Shown piece by piece: positions 47,076 through 59,696 of a DNA stretch of 64,000 nt (positions are counted from its first letter, which is position 1; every line of letters starts with the position of its first letter). The stretch spans positions 21,251,463-21,315,462 of the forward strand of contig NC_058137.1 in the NCBI RefSeq assembly GCF_011075055.1, in the 5' to 3' direction. The notes below the pieces were generated by a model, which was not told the DNA's origin, did no database searches, and saw only the letters and a program-made list of their open reading frames with translations. The stretch comes from Mangifera indica. Its lineage: Eukaryota; Streptophyta; Magnoliopsida; Sapindales; Anacardiaceae. The position numbers were made by a program, and so were the translations under genes.

Positions 47076-49864
47076 TCAAATGACATATGACGTGGCAACA
47101 CTGGATTGATCAGGAACATAAGCAAGCCTTTCCTCCCACACCAACTTTGAAGTTATTTCATCATATTCAGGAACATACTCCTAATACATGACAAAGACAA
47201 ACAAGATTTAATAAATGTCTAAAGTTTGATTTGAATTATAGTTGTTAAACAATTATAGTTTAGTTAGGTGTATATATTTACCTCGAGCTGTCTAAATAAT
47301 TGTTTTGCAGTTGGGGCAGATACGAGAATGCGACGTGCGGTCGGTGAGATGAAGCCTTCATCGACGGCTTTATCCACGAAAGACAATAGGGAATTGTAGA
47401 AGCCATCAACATTCAAAAGACCAACCTGCAATAATTCTCCAACACAAACGGAGATTCTGTTAATCAAGTCTTCCAAATCATTTAACGTGATCATTTTTGG
47501 ATTATCAAATCTTCGACTATCTTTCCATGTGAATCCGTTTGATATTGCACATGCATGGAATCTAATATTTCTATTTATACATCACAATCAATAAGATTTA
47601 TTATCTGAAACTGGTCAAGTAAAGCTTTCTTTGATTATTAGTGTACTCATAAACCAAGGCAAATTGAACATAAAGAAAGAAGGCGGTGTTGCATACAGGT
47701 TTATCGTGGATTCCCAGCTGTGCCCATGTTATGACTTCCAGCAATTCTTCGAGGGTGCCATACCCGCCTGTAAATAAAAAATTAGTAAAATTATGTATAT
47801 ATATTTTTAAGTATATAAATAATTATGTCGATAGTATACAGCATCATCATGTGACAAAGGAAACTGTCAAACCAAGGGGGTGCTAATACCGGGTAGGGCG
47901 ATGAATGCATCGGCTTGTCGGGCCATCTCGGCTTTTCTCTGATGCATGTCAGAGACAGCTCTAACTTCTCCAACTGTCTCCCCAGTTATCTATAATAATG
48001 GAAAACCGTGAAATTTGTCATCGATAAGAAGAGACTTTTATAATTATCGTAACGTAGAACAATGCTTTGGGGGTAAAATTTCTAAACCATTTTACACATT
48101 TTTCAGAACATTGATTAATTAAATAAGCACATGCTCACAAATAACTAACTACTGACATGGTCGAGTTATTGTTTTAAGAATCCGAATGGATTAAATATGG
48201 AACATATTAATAATGGTTTAATTTACATTTCTTTCGTACAATCAAGCACAATAAAGATACAAGGTCCCATGACTGAAGGCTTTAAAGAATAGATTAATTC
48301 AGCAGGAACGTATTACTTCATACAGAAAATTACACGCACAAAAATATAAAACATAATAGATTAATTAGCTTTAAAGAATTCTTAATATAAATTACCTCTC
48401 TAGGCATTAGAGATCTGGGAATAATTCTGCAGAACAACACAACATGAAGAAGACGAAAAATTAGCACCATTATTTGGTCAAAGGCTTCTAGGCTATTGAA
48501 TCAACTGGGACAATATATATCAAACCAAAAGAACTCAATGATTTAGGCCTTAACGGGCAAAATGTCACTTTATAAAGTTTCTTTTTTGGATTGAAAGGAA
48601 AAAGGAGGCGCTCCTAAAAATTTCGAAAACTTTATATCAAACTAGCTTTTTCAATGTCTTCTCTTTATAACAGAAAAATCCCAGAGTGGACTGACAAATT
48701 CAAGGACAAAAAACTTTACTATCTATCAAAAACTCTCCACCAATTGTGAAGATTCAATCTTTTTTTAACTATTAAATCCATGTTATAGTAAAGGTTCACA
48801 TAACCAAATTTTTATTTTCATTTTCCTGAAGAAGCGTTATTTCTGAGAACCCACTTCATAGAAAATAGAAAAAACTTGCATGGAAAACTTCAAATAAAAA
48901 AAAAAAGAAAATAATAAGAGTAATAATGTTGAGAAACAAACCCTAGAACATGGCGCCCGCCATCATGAACAGCTTGAGAAACGAGACCCATCAAACCCAC
49001 GCTCCCTCCTCCATATACCAAATCAATGTTTCTCTCCACCTTCATTGAAAACCAACACACCTTTTACAAATCCCGATTATAATAACCCATTTATTTAACA
49101 TTTTTACATTGAAACCATAAATAAAAACCACGGAGGTTTGGTAATGGATGCTTATGGAAGTGAACAATACAAAGAACACTCTCAAAAGAGTCATGATAAC
49201 TAGATAGCACATTTACTTCTTCTCTAGAGAATAGCAAGAGAGAGAAGAGAGAGAGAGAAAAATGTTTCATATTTTTTGTTTTTGTTTTCTTTGTTTTAAA
49301 ATAAAATTACAAACTTAAGATCATGCAAAAAGGCTGCTCAACTGACAGCCAGGTTACAGCTAGCTTCATTCATTCATGCCAAACATAAACCCTAAATCTT
49401 CTCTTCTAGCTACTATTTTCTCCATTAACAATCATAACCCCACGTTCATAACCTTTAATTCTTTCATTTTAATAAACACAACCACAAACCAAACAAAGCC
49501 ACATGAGAACAACAACATTCAATGCACTTAATCAAATCATTTCATGTCATGAACAGAAAATTCTTGCTCAATCATGAGCAAGATTCATACTGAATGAGCT
49601 TTCCAGGGAAATGCATGACAAAAACTAAGTAAATGGGATTCAAAATCAAAGCTTTAACAAATGAAAACATTAATTTCATGTAAAACAATTTACGAAAACA
49701 GAACAAATTAAGAGTTTTTGAGTTATTACCAGTTCTTTGCCCAAGGCAACTGCGGCTTCTTGGTAGCTAGTTTTGTTTCCAGAACTGCTGCCACAGAAAA
49801 CACAGATTCTTCGGAATCTTGATTTTGCCACTTCCATATCTCTCTTTTGGCTTTGTTTTTGCAT
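47076..49864 (-). CDS. LOG7: Cytokinin riboside 5'-monophosphate phosphoribohydrolase (LOG family)
   Basis: Seven exons, in gene order: 49730-49864, 48942-49039, 48396-48426, 47890-47989, 47697-47767, 47282-47425 and 47076-47180. All phases agree, giving 227 residues from the first Met, or 218 from Met10 (49837), which is closer to the family and probably the true start. Signature motifs: [44 protein letters not shown], and the catalytic GGYGTLEE (residues 122-129), with the Arg of HQRK and the Glu of TLEE conserved. It releases active cytokinin bases from their ribotides in cytosol and nucleus. The C-terminus [13 protein letters not shown] is what I recall for LOG7. From memory, Arabidopsis also has LOG7 next to a 2-Cys peroxiredoxin, matching BAS1 here. 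Confidence 0.93.
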
Positions 49865-51567
49865 CTCTTTTCTTGGAAAAATATGATCTCCGGGAAGAAG
49901 GGAAGAGGGTTGAGAATGAGAACAAAATGAGTATTTGTTTTTATGCCACTAATAGTTATTATTGTATAACCTACTTCTCTCTCTAACTCAATGATACCTT
50001 CGCCAAGTTTTTGGTATAAATAGAGAAGGAACCTTTTTTATTTATTAAATAAATGCAACAAGACATAATCTACTGCTTCGCAAAGTATATTATCCCCGAA
50101 AAAGGTGAATTCTTGTCCTTTTTCAACTATTGTCGCGTGGGAAGTAGTCTCTCCCCTATAAATAAATTTTAATCAATTAATAAATTAGAATTTTCTCAAT
50201 CGATGAAGATGAGGTTTTAGTTGGGATTAAGCTATTTTTTTAAATTTGGGCTTATTTTTTTAGTGAACACGTTTTTCTGATGATTTTGGGGAAAATTAAT
50301 ACGGTACATTTGTACGTTGTTAAGTTTTAATGGTGACAATGAGATTAAGTTAAATAATCTATTTTAAGGAGCAAGTCTTGATTAATTGTAAATTAATTTT
50401 TTTGTAAACTCAACTTTATCTCTTTATTCCTTCCAGTTATTTTTATCTTCTTTGTAACTGTCAATCTTTGTTAGAGTGGAGTTTAAAAATTAATAATAAA
50501 ACAAAATCAACTCAACATTGATTGGTAATATTGAAATTAGATTAAAATTAATGGCTTTGTTAATAATTAATTATATAATTCTTATTCAATTACTGATAGT
50601 AAGGATGTTCATGAATCAATTTAGTGCAATTTAATAATTTTTTCAAACCAAACCGAGAAAAAACAGTTTAAAATTTTTTTTAAAACAAATTAAACCATTT
50701 AAAGTTTCAAATTGAAAAGGATATAGGGTAGTTTGGTTTGGATCATAGTTAAGCTTATTAAAAATCATTCATTTAAAAAAATTTCCTATTTGATAAATAA
50801 TAATAATTAAATTTTAGTTATTTATTATATGAAATAAACATGTAAAATAAAAATAAAAAATATATATATAATAAACGTGGAAATTTTATAACTTCTCTTT
50901 CAAATAATCGCTAATATAATGCTGAGATTACATCAATTTATGTTGCTTTCAACGTTACACCAATAGCCATTAAAAATACAATGAACCAAAAATATATTGA
51001 ATCTTGTGTTATGTTAAATATTTTAGAGGTGTAATTGCTATTTTTAAAATTATCAAGAGGTATATTAAATTTTAAAAATACTCTCAAACTTTTTTAAATT
51101 TTCAAAAAAAATTTCCATTCACACCAATAATATTTTCAAAAATTAAATTCATATCTAAAATTATGATTATATATCATTGACATCATTTTACTATTATAAT
51201 CTATAAGTACTAACTTCTCCATTAAGATAGTTAGAAAATCTTCCACGTTTCATTTGAAATTTTTATTTTTAAATGAATAATATCTTGAATTTGCATTATA
51301 ATATTTATATTAGTAATATAGCATTAATATGAAATTATCACTTGAAAAACAGATAAATTAATATTTTATCGTCGAATGAACCTTTCTTAATATTAAATAT
51401 ACACGAAAAATTTATATTTTTTTGCGTGAATTCACTTTGTTAGATGTGATTATGATTTGTAAGGATATCAGCTGATAAATTCACGGTGAGAAAATCAATC
51501 GTTAACCATTGTTGGCTAGCTTGCCTAAAACTCCGCACCGAGACCAGACAAAACACATCCTTTTGAT
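49865..51567. other. Promoter side of the LOG gene and AT-rich spacer
   Basis: Beyond the probable leader (to about 50050) no gene or clear repeat is recognised. Confidence 0.5.
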
Positions 51568-51576
51568 TTGTTTATA

Positions 51577-52432
51577 GGCCGAAGGACTTATGCTCATCTA
51601 AAATATATTGTTTTCTCAAATTTTTATATTTTATCTTTGAAAATCTTAAATACTTACTCATGGATGGTTAAAATTAATAGTTTTAGAGATAAAATTATCA
51701 TTTTATCTGTAATATTAAAAATAAACTAAAATTTAATATCATTTTCTCTCCCTAAACATTAAAAACTAAAAATTTTCTTTCAGAGCAAATTTTAAAAAAT
51801 GATATTCCTCCTCTAGGGTTTTGTTTCTAGATCTTTGGTGTCAAATCAATGTCATTGCTGGCGAAAAAGATCTCCCAATACCATCACCGATGACAAAGAT
51901 CTCTCAACGCCTCCTCTCACTCCGATGGCCAAGCTTCTCTCATTTTGAAGCTTGGACGACATCAATTGATGCCAAAAAACACTCCCAACTTCATTAGAAA
52001 GTTAAAGCTATTTGTCTTCCCCAACGAAGATGAGATATATCATTTTTTTCGAAGAAGATAAAGACGAGAAATCTTGTCTTTGTCAGGGAAGACAATATCA
52101 TCTTTTTAGTGGGTTCAAGACTGTTGGTGAGAAGGAAAGATGGTGAGGGAGCCATCACTAGAGAAACTGAAAGAAGATGTTGTCGGGGAAGCGTCAGAGA
52201 TGTCATTGGATAAAAAAAAACCCTAGAGAAGAAATTGCTACTTCTCAAAACTTGGCCTAAGGGGGGAGATTATTGTTTTTTAGGGTTTAGGGGGGTGAAA
52301 AGAGATAAAATTTTAAAGAGTTAGAGTTTTGTTAACTTTAACTATCTATGAGTAGATGTTTGAGACTTTTAAAAATAAAAAGTGAAAACTTGAAAAAACA
52401 ATATATTTTAAATGGGAATAAGCTCTTTGGCT
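51577..52432. mobile_element. Foldback Mutator-like element with perfect 9-bp target duplication, 856 bp
   Basis: The left end GGCCGAAGGACTTATGCTCATC is mirrored by AAATGGGAATAAGCTCTTTGGCT. The flanks TTGTTTATA (51568-51576) and TTGTTTATA (52433-52441) are identical. The arms share TTAAAAATAAACTAAAATTTAA with other copies, and the core pairs TTTCTCTAGTG-like words with their complements. The minus frame at 51994-52248 is a product of the palindrome. Confidence 0.85.
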
Positions 52433-52441
52433 TTGTTTATA

Positions 52442-52811
52442 TCTTATAAATTGCAGTAACATCATTTTGACTTATTTTCAAAAATTTGATTAAAATAGTC
52501 AAATTTGTCACACAAATCTATGTAGGATCTGGTCATTTTAGCCAAAGAATAATATTTAACTAAAGAAATTAATTACTATAGGGCCAAGGTTTTTTATTAA
52601 TTACCTAAAAACCTCATAACTGTGGTTATTTAAATTAAAAATCCTATCATAAATGTAAATGAATTCGCGATAATTATTCATGACTTGAACACCAAGCAAT
52701 ACAAGGAAAACCCCACAAAAGCACAAACTGAAAGGCTTTAGATAAGGCCAACTCAAAAGGTATAAGTATTTTGAAAACAGAGGGACTATAATAAGTCTAA
52801 GAGCAGTCATT
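52442..52811. other. 3' flank of the first DUF247 gene, duplicated
   Basis: From about 52557, AACTAAAGAAATTAATTACT and the following sequence match 62160-62455, downstream of the second DUF247 gene. This marks the left part of the duplicated unit. Confidence 0.65.
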
Positions 52812-54152
52812 TTACTTATTCGTCACTTGGAGAACAGAAAACACTGCTTGAACTACCGTAAGTAGAATCAGAAAAACAGCAGCAACAACGGAAAGGGTAG
52901 ACCATGGAGTGTTAAAATAATTCTGTTTCAATATTGCCCTCCACTTGTTCAAGCGTTTTGCACGGTAATTTTCCATTTCTTCACAAAGATAAGAAAAATA
53001 AAAATGATCAGTATCCAAAGTTGTCCCTCTTGCGAGGTTATTCAAAAGAGTTGATGCTCCTTCTTTATCTGGTAGCCAGTTTTCAATAATCTGTTTCTCA
53101 ACAAGCAACTCAATATCTCTGGGAGTGTTGGCAAGATGATGAATGATAAAAACATAATCGTTTATGTAATTATCAGGGTAATGACGTTGCTCGAAAGCAA
53201 TCAAATTTCGAAACAACGATTCAGTTTCAAGCTGTAGTTTCAGTGGTGGGATTTCCAAAGTCCCCTTCTCAAAATTTATCTGGAATGAGTCGTTGCTTTT
53301 GCTCAATTTGAACTCGACTCCAGCATTATGGAGTTGCATCACACTCGGTGCAGTCACAACTTTTCTTTTCCTCTTCTCTTTTTCTTGCTTTTGCTTTTCC
53401 CTCTGCTCTGCGGATGGTAGATGGCAAATTCTTAAAAAATCAGTGAAATGTTTAACTTTTACCCCATTTGTTGCATCCTTGAATTTCTCTAATTTGCCAT
53501 TTACTGCCTCTAAACTCTTGAAATATTCGTATGTAAGCTCGATGAACCGTGGCTGCTTCTGAAGTTTGGCTGAGATAGCGTCACTCACTTTCTGTAGGTT
53601 CAAAATTTCCTCAAGAATGAAAAATGGAATTTGATTCTCAAGCAACCACATGTCGTACCATATATCTTGAATCAAATATGGCCGCTCAAATATATGGTCT
53701 TCTGTCTTTCGCAAATCTTTGAAACTATATCTCAGTAAGAGTTCAACGATGAAAACGGCGTCCACCAGAATTATTTCCACAAATGCATCGCTATCACATT
53801 CGATTGTTTCAGCATAACAGCTACGTAATTTGTCTTCATTCCTCCTTATCAAATGACAGAGGTCTTTGACGCTTAAATCATGAATTCGCTCAAGAAATTC
53901 TTTCAGGTATCTTTGTTTTTCTTCTTCCATGAATTTCGGTGGTTCCCCATGGTGAAGAGGGCCGATGGAGACTATTTGAGGTGTATAAGCTTTTTCATTT
54001 TCTTGGCGCAGACGCTTTGGCGCTCTGTAGATGCAACAATTTGAGGGTGAAGTCAATTTTGACAATTTATTTAGCTTCTCTTCCAAATTTCTCTCCAGCA
54101 TCTTTGAAGATTCTGATTGTTCTTCCCTAATTCCAACAGATATGGTAAACAA
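52812..54152 (-). CDS. DUF247 / UPF0481 protein, copy 1
   Basis: Intronless gene of 446 residues. The DUF247 region covers nearly the whole chain: SNCCIYRAPKRLR (about 37-50), VSIGPLHHGE (about 61-70), MWLLENQIPFFILEEI in the middle, LNNLARG, and a C-terminal membrane helix at about 418-440 (LSVVAAVFLILLTVVQAVF) followed by a short tail. A Lys/Glu-rich stretch (REKQKQEKEKRKRK) sits in the central loop. An N-terminal helix of about 25 residues (LERNLEEKLNKLSKL) is kept here but is lost in copy 2. Plant DUF247 proteins are single-pass membrane proteins, mostly of unknown function; grass members at the S and Z loci act in self-incompatibility. A foldback element with a nested MITE begins 118 bases upstream of the start codon. 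Confidence 0.92.
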   Translation of the reverse strand: MFTISVGIREEQSESSKMLERNLEEKLNKLSKLTSPSNCCIYRAPKRLRQENEKAYTPQIVSIGPLHHGEPPKFMEEEKQRYLKEFLERIHDLSVKDLCHLIRRNEDKLRSCYAETIECDSDAFVEIILVDAVFIVELLLRYSFKDLRKTEDHIFERPYLIQDIWYDMWLLENQIPFFILEEILNLQKVSDAISAKLQKQPRFIELTYEYFKSLEAVNGKLEKFKDATNGVKVKHFTDFLRICHLPSAEQREKQKQEKEKRKRKVVTAPSVMQLHNAGVEFKLSKSNDSFQINFEKGTLEIPPLKLQLETESLFRNLIAFEQRHYPDNYINDYVFIIHHLANTPRDIELLVEKQIIENWLPDKEGASTLLNNLARGTTLDTDHFYFSYLCEEMENYRAKRLNKWRAILKQNYFNTPWSTLSVVAAVFLILLTVVQAVFSVLQVTNK

Positions 54153-54270
54153 TAGTGAACATAAATGAGAAGAAAAACAAATAAAATAAGCGCTAGCTAA
54201 TATCTACATCGACGATATTACACGAACAAATGATAAGTAAGAATTGTAGCTTTAATTTGGATTAGTAATA

Positions 54271-55235
54271 GGCCAAAGGACTATGTCCCACCTAAGGTAT
54301 GCTGCAATCTCAAGTTTCCATTTTTTATCTTTGATAATACCAAATCAATAAAATTATGTGTACCCATTTTTGGTACACAATTTGTGTAAACAGATGAGGT
54401 GTTATCATGTGATTGAATATTTCTTTATCATATGATGACATATGTTTTAAAATCACCTACTTATATGATGACACATCACTGTGTACATAAATTGTGTACC
54501 AAAAATGGGTACATATAGCAGTGCTCATACCTAATACCCACCCATGAGCAGTTAAAATTAACGGAACTCTAAACCCTTGAAATTTTATCTCTTTTTGCCC
54601 TTCTAAACTTTAAAAACTAAACGTTTCCCCTAGCCTAAGTTTTAAAAAATGGCAATTTCACCCTAGGATTTTGTTTTGAAATCTCCGGTGACATATTCGG
54701 CTTCATTGTCAATGTCCTCTCCCTCCCAAAACATCCTCTCCTTTCGGTGGTCTCTTTCCTCCCGTTTGGACGCTTGATCGACATTAGAGAAGTCGTGGAA
54801 GATGAAGAATACCTCTAGGAAGACGACAGTTTTCCCAGATGAAGACGACAACTTTGTCTTCGTCTTCCACGGCTTCTTCGATGCTGATCGGACAGCTAAA
54901 TGAGAGAAAATAGATAGTCGGAAGAAGAAGATGCTTCGAGAGGGAGAGGCTACCGGCAATGGAGCTAGAGATGATGCCGGAGATTTCAAAACGAAATCCT
55001 AGGGTGAAATTGCCATTTTTTACAACTTAGACTAGGGAAAATTTTAGTTTTTAAAGCTTTGGGGGTAAAAAGAGATTATATTTTAGTTTATTTTTAATAG
55101 TATAGAGAAAATAACGATTTTACCCTTACCACCGTTAATTTTAACTGCTTATGAGTGGGTATTTGATATTATCAAAGATAAAAAGTGGAAACTTGAGATT
55201 GCAACATATCTTGGGTGGGAAATAGTCCTTTGGCC
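54271..55235. mobile_element. Foldback Mutator-like element in the promoter of DUF247 copy 1, with a nested MITE
   Basis: The left end GGCCAAAGGACTATGTCCCACC is mirrored by GGTGGGAAATAGTCCTTTGGCC, one base off. The flanks TTAGTAATA (54262-54270) and TTTGTAATA (55236-55244) agree at 8 of 9. The core (CCTAGGATTTTGTTTTGAAA ... TTTCAAAACGAAATCCTAGG) belongs to the 10049/60627 subfamily. The copy of this promoter at 63872-63880 is unoccupied. Without the 181-bp insertion and its duplication the length is about 775 bp. Confidence 0.9.
54346..54526. mobile_element. 181-bp MITE nested inside the foldback element
   Basis: The ends are CAATAAAATTATGTGTACCC and GGGTACATATAGCAGTGCTC. The flanks ATACCAAAT (54337-54345) and ATACCTAAT (54527-54535) agree at 8 of 9. 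The other arm of the host element (about 55163-55185, read in reverse) shows the uninterrupted sequence GATAATATCAAATACCC, so both the insertion and its duplication are proved inside the same element. Confidence 0.92.
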
Positions 55236-55246
55236 TTTGTAATAAT

Positions 55247-55360
55247 ATGAATCTTTTGTGAATACTTAATTTCTCTACTACATATGATACATTTTTTGAA
55301 GCATTCTTGACATTAATTCCAATATCCAGTGGGCACCAAAAGTTTTACTCTTGTGCACGC
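55247..55360. repeat. Upstream flank of DUF247 copy 1, duplicated at 63883-64000
   Basis: ATATGAATCTTTTGTGAAT, TAATTTCTCT, TTGAAGCATT and AGTGGGCACCAAA occur in the same order and spacing at both sites. This is the right part of the duplicated unit. The homology reaches the end of the window. Confidence 0.8.
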
Positions 55361-57190
55361 TTATATCAAATAAAAGATAAAAAGATGTTAAGATAAATAT
55401 GATCAAATCTCAACCTGGTCATACTATTTAAGCTCTAAAGCCCTGCTCTAGCAAGGTAGCATAAATTATAACAAACTTAATTTAATTAAGAAGCTTCCCA
55501 GTTCTTTTTTTTTTTTTTTCATCTAATTATTATGGATTTGAGAATTATGAAATTTTTCTCGATTTTTCTCTAAACCAAATAATTTGCTAAAAACTATTTC
55601 CTATAGTACGGTTTTCGATTAAACCGCAAACTCTTTTTTATTTTATAAATATTTATCATAAAATGTACAATCTTTTCGACAAATAGGATGAGAATAAGGA
55701 GATTGCATACTTACGTGTGGGTACTGCCTTGGATATCTATGAAACCTTCCTGATCTACACCTAGATTCGGAGAAATTTAGTGTGTATTTTCAAGTAAAGA
55801 AAAACAATTAAAAGGAAAAAAAAAGCAAAATAAAATAATTGCATACTCATAGTGTCTCGATGGCCAACTGCTTCAGATCTCTTTCAGGAAGTATCTTTTT
55901 CTTAGGACTTAGGACATTATGGACTAGTTAACTAATTTTGACCCTTAAATAGAACTGATCATTCCTTTCTTCTACAGGTAGTACTAAAAAAGTATAAATT
56001 GTTTTGTTTTATTAACTCTAGATTCTCAATCGGCACTTTAATTTTTTGACCCAAATTTAAAATCTTGGCAGCCTTTAATTTTATTGGTCCAAGTCAAAAG
56101 CTGAAGTATTCCCCATATAATGACTGATTTTTTTTACCCCGTTTGATGAGAAACATATTTGTTTATTAAAAGAAGAAGGACAAAAGAATAATATTCTTAA
56201 ACCTCATCTCAGGCAAATGAAGCACCAAAAAAAGCCTCAGCAATAATTTTGAAGCATTGAAAAGAAAAAGAAAAAGAAAAGATGCAATATGATATATATT
56301 TCTAAGTTTTGTTTTCATCTCATAAAGCACAAAGTAGCTCTTAATTTATGCCTAACCAAAAAATTATTATAGTATATGTCACGTTACACATGATGATCAC
56401 AGAAAAGCCTACGAATTATGAACCTTTGTCTTAAGCAAGCTATTGACAAAGTATGCACGGCCATATATAGCTTTTATTTCCGCGGATATCTATATAATTT
56501 GCCATTTCGCTAGCACCGAAACAGGCAATTATCTTTGAATGGGTTTTTGGGAGGGTAGCCAAGATCTTGAACTGCTAGTTAGCTTTTAAATTTGTAATGA
56601 ACTAACAAAATACCCCTTTAGAAAAATTAAAAATTACTTACACAGCATACTAAAATTTTAACTAATTTATTTATTTAGACTTCCAGATGTGTAATGTGCC
56701 TATTAACTTCAATTTGTAATGTATAATCTGATTTTTTAAATTTTTTAATTTGGATTTATAATGTGAAATGTGTAGTGTCCTACTAATAAGATAACTGATT
56801 CGAAAAACAATTCTTTTAGCTACACAATAACAGGTCCAACGTATTGCCGTATCTTGTGGGAAGAACGTGAATTAAATTTCTTGTGCAATAGAGACATTTT
56901 TTCTCTGAGGATATTGCTTTAGTAGGCTTGGTCCAGTGATGCCACAACATTCAATCCACACATTAGGATTTTGAGATATTTTCCAAAATTAATTCAACAG
57001 CATAAAATGGAAAATATAAAATAAACAGTCTAACATTAACTAATATATTTAATATTTTCTCATTCTTAACAAATCTTAGAAAATATATAAAATACAAAAT
57101 TTTCACAATTACGTCATCTTAAGAATTAAAAATGCCCAAAAATCATTCAGAATGAATAATACTAAATGTATAAACTTAGCTGACGATGAT

Positions 57191-57332
57191 GCACACGCAC
57201 CATATACATCAAAGTCGAGACCAGTAAATAAAAGGTGTATTAAGTTTCTTTTAAAGATCACATTAAACCCAATAGAATCGCATTGAATTATATTACTATC
57301 TAATTTTATTACAAATATTTTTAGTTCACAAT
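57191..57332. repeat. Duplicated non-coding block, copy 1 (partner at 61981-62131)
   Basis: GCACACGC(A/G)CCATATACA, AAATAAAAGGTGTATT, AAAGATCACA, AATCGCATTGAA and TCTAATTTTATTAC occur in the same order in both. In the partner the block lies just downstream of DUF247 copy 2, so here it may mark the remains of a further duplication. Confidence 0.75.
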
Positions 57333-57382
57333 AAAAGGTGTAGGTGTAAATACTATGATGGTGATATTTAAGTTATGATGAT

Positions 57383-57393
57383 ATGTGTGTGTG

Positions 57394-57425
<32 letters not shown>
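57383..57425. repeat. (GT)n / (TA)n microsatellite
   Basis: Runs of GT flank a short TATATATA stretch. Confidence 0.85.
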
Positions 57426-59487
57426 ATGATCTCTTTATGCAGCGCCTATAGCAGGTCACAAGTATGTTGAACAAGTTTTCTTTGAGTTATTTTGATGATG
57501 GTTTGATGTTGATATTTATACATAGGATAATGAGTATTGACTGGATATTGAATGTTTAGAAGCATGATGAGGGCTTGAAATTTATCTCCTCACGTTTAAG
57601 AAGATAATATGTTTTGACATGTTTTGGTATGAAAAATCTTGTTAAATTATGTACTGAAGTATTATAGATTGTTTGGTAATAATTAGTCTCTAAAAACAAC
57701 ATATTTTAGATATTTCAAATGTCATGACCGATCATGCATTATGTTAAACTGAACCGTGTGTTACTGATTCAAGCTTGCGTAGATTAAATTTATGCAATGT
57801 TTAAACTCAAGCTTAAAATTCATTCAATACTTTTGCCTTAACAACCATATAAAATAATGTACGTTTCCTTTTATAGAAAATTAAAAAAAAAACTTTTAAA
57901 AATATTTTAGATAAAAAAAAATAGATACTTTTGAAATTCTTCATTTTATTCAAAAAAAAAAAAACACTTTTGAAATATTTTTATATAATAAAATCATAAA
58001 ATAGTTTATTCATCTTTGTAAAAATAATTTCATAACATAATTCATTATATATAACATTTTCAATATAAAACAAAAATCATTACATATTATGTAAACTTTT
58101 ACTTATCTTAAAAGTAGACAATATTTATCCACGTCTTTAATTGTCCAATAAGATACAAAAATCTCATGTTATCCCAGCAATCATAAATTAAACTTAATAC
58201 TATTAAATCTTAATTTTATAAGTATTGTCTAATACTCTTTAAACCTTACAAATCATAATCTTATTGTTAAATCATATACGAACTCTTCCTTAGATAGTTG
58301 TAATTACATTATTTTTAATAAATTAATCACTTATCATAATTCACAACATTTGGAAAAATTAAAGTAGACATATAAGAAATTTTTTATAAAATTCTTTTTG
58401 TTGAATGTCCATAAAAAGATGATGAATTGATAGATTTATAAATCAATATATATGACAGAATCATAAAACATCTAGGGACATCTATTGAATAATGAAAACT
58501 CTGCAAACCAATTATGAATATGAATAATAAATGGTCTGCAGATCTATATGAATATGAATACAATAAAGAGTCTACGAATCTATTATGAATATAAATACGA
58601 ATACGATGAATGGTCTGCAAACTTATAAGGATATGAATAATAATGATAAAAAATCTATAGGCTTAACATAAATACGATCAAATTACCGGGGATACATGTG
58701 ATACTATATGACAAAGACTAAGTACGGATTTCATATTTTCTATTTATAAACTTATGAATTTTATATTTTATGAATAATAGATATAAATTATTTTAAGATT
58801 ATTTTTATGGAAAATGACAAATTTTGTTTTGTCCTTATGATTGATAAATATGAAATGTTTATGATTGCTTTTCCTCATGATAATAAATATGAAATTGTTT
58901 ACACTATTTTTCTTATAATTTATGAATATGGAAATGTTTTATTTGCATTATAATTAGGGAACATAAAAAGTTTTATTATTGCTTTTCTTGATGACTAAAT
59001 TTTTGAAAGTAAAAAGTTTTTCTAATAGGATGTTTATAAAAGAGTTATATATTATGTTTATTTTTATTTATCGAACTGATAACTTATCTTTATTATTTGT
59101 AGAATAAATTTTTTAAATTAGTTAAAAGGAGTGAAATAAGACAAAGTTAAGACGAGTTGAGCGATTGAAGGGTTTAAATATCTAGGTTTTATTATTTATA
59201 AACTATGTAATTATGGATTATTATTTATAAGGTTTTGATTATGTGTAATTACTTTTGAAACTATTATTATGAAGAATTTAGATTGAGGTATGATGTTGAA
59301 TTAATCTTGTTTATAATAAAGTTATGGAAATAAGTACCATTCCAGTTTGAATAAATTTAGAATTTGGGATGTTATAATAATAATATTTATTTATACACAT
59401 AATTTTATCTATTTAAAAAAATATTTACAAGCAATCATAAACTAAATGAAGTCCACTTTTAATTTGCTCCAAAGATCACTAAAAAAA

Positions 59488-59668
59488 CAATAAAACTATA
59501 TGTACCCATTTTTGATACACAATTTATGTACACAGATGAGGTGTTATCATGTGATTGGATATTTCTTTATCATATGATGATACATGTTTTAAAATCATCT
59601 AATTACATGATGACACATCACTGTATACATGAATTATGTACCAAAAATGGATACACATAGTATTACTC
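59488..59668. mobile_element. 181-bp MITE with perfect 9-bp target duplication
   Basis: The ends are CAATAAAACTATATGTACCC and ATGGATACACATAGTATTACTC. The flanks CTAAAAAAA (59479-59487) and CTAAAAAAA (59669-59677) are identical, although low complexity. The interior GATGAGGTGTTATCATGTGA matches the other full-length copies closely. Confidence 0.85.
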
Positions 59669-59696
59669 CTAAAAAAAATTACTGGCATTTACAAAA

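Larger units (their letters stand above)
55361..59487. other. AT-rich spacer between the DUF247 paralogues
   Basis: No gene is supported. It holds a duplicated block (57191-57332), a (GT)n microsatellite and an A/T-rich region around 57860-59400 with several diverged words such as GATATGAATAATAAT near 58510-58640. A T-run lies near 55506-55520. Confidence 0.5.

Noticed and set aside
53293..53562. Plus-strand frame inside DUF247 copy 1 (and 53939-54130, 39280-39588, 38863-39123, 20119-20373)
   Set aside because: Shadow frames opposite well-supported genes, with no independent evidence.
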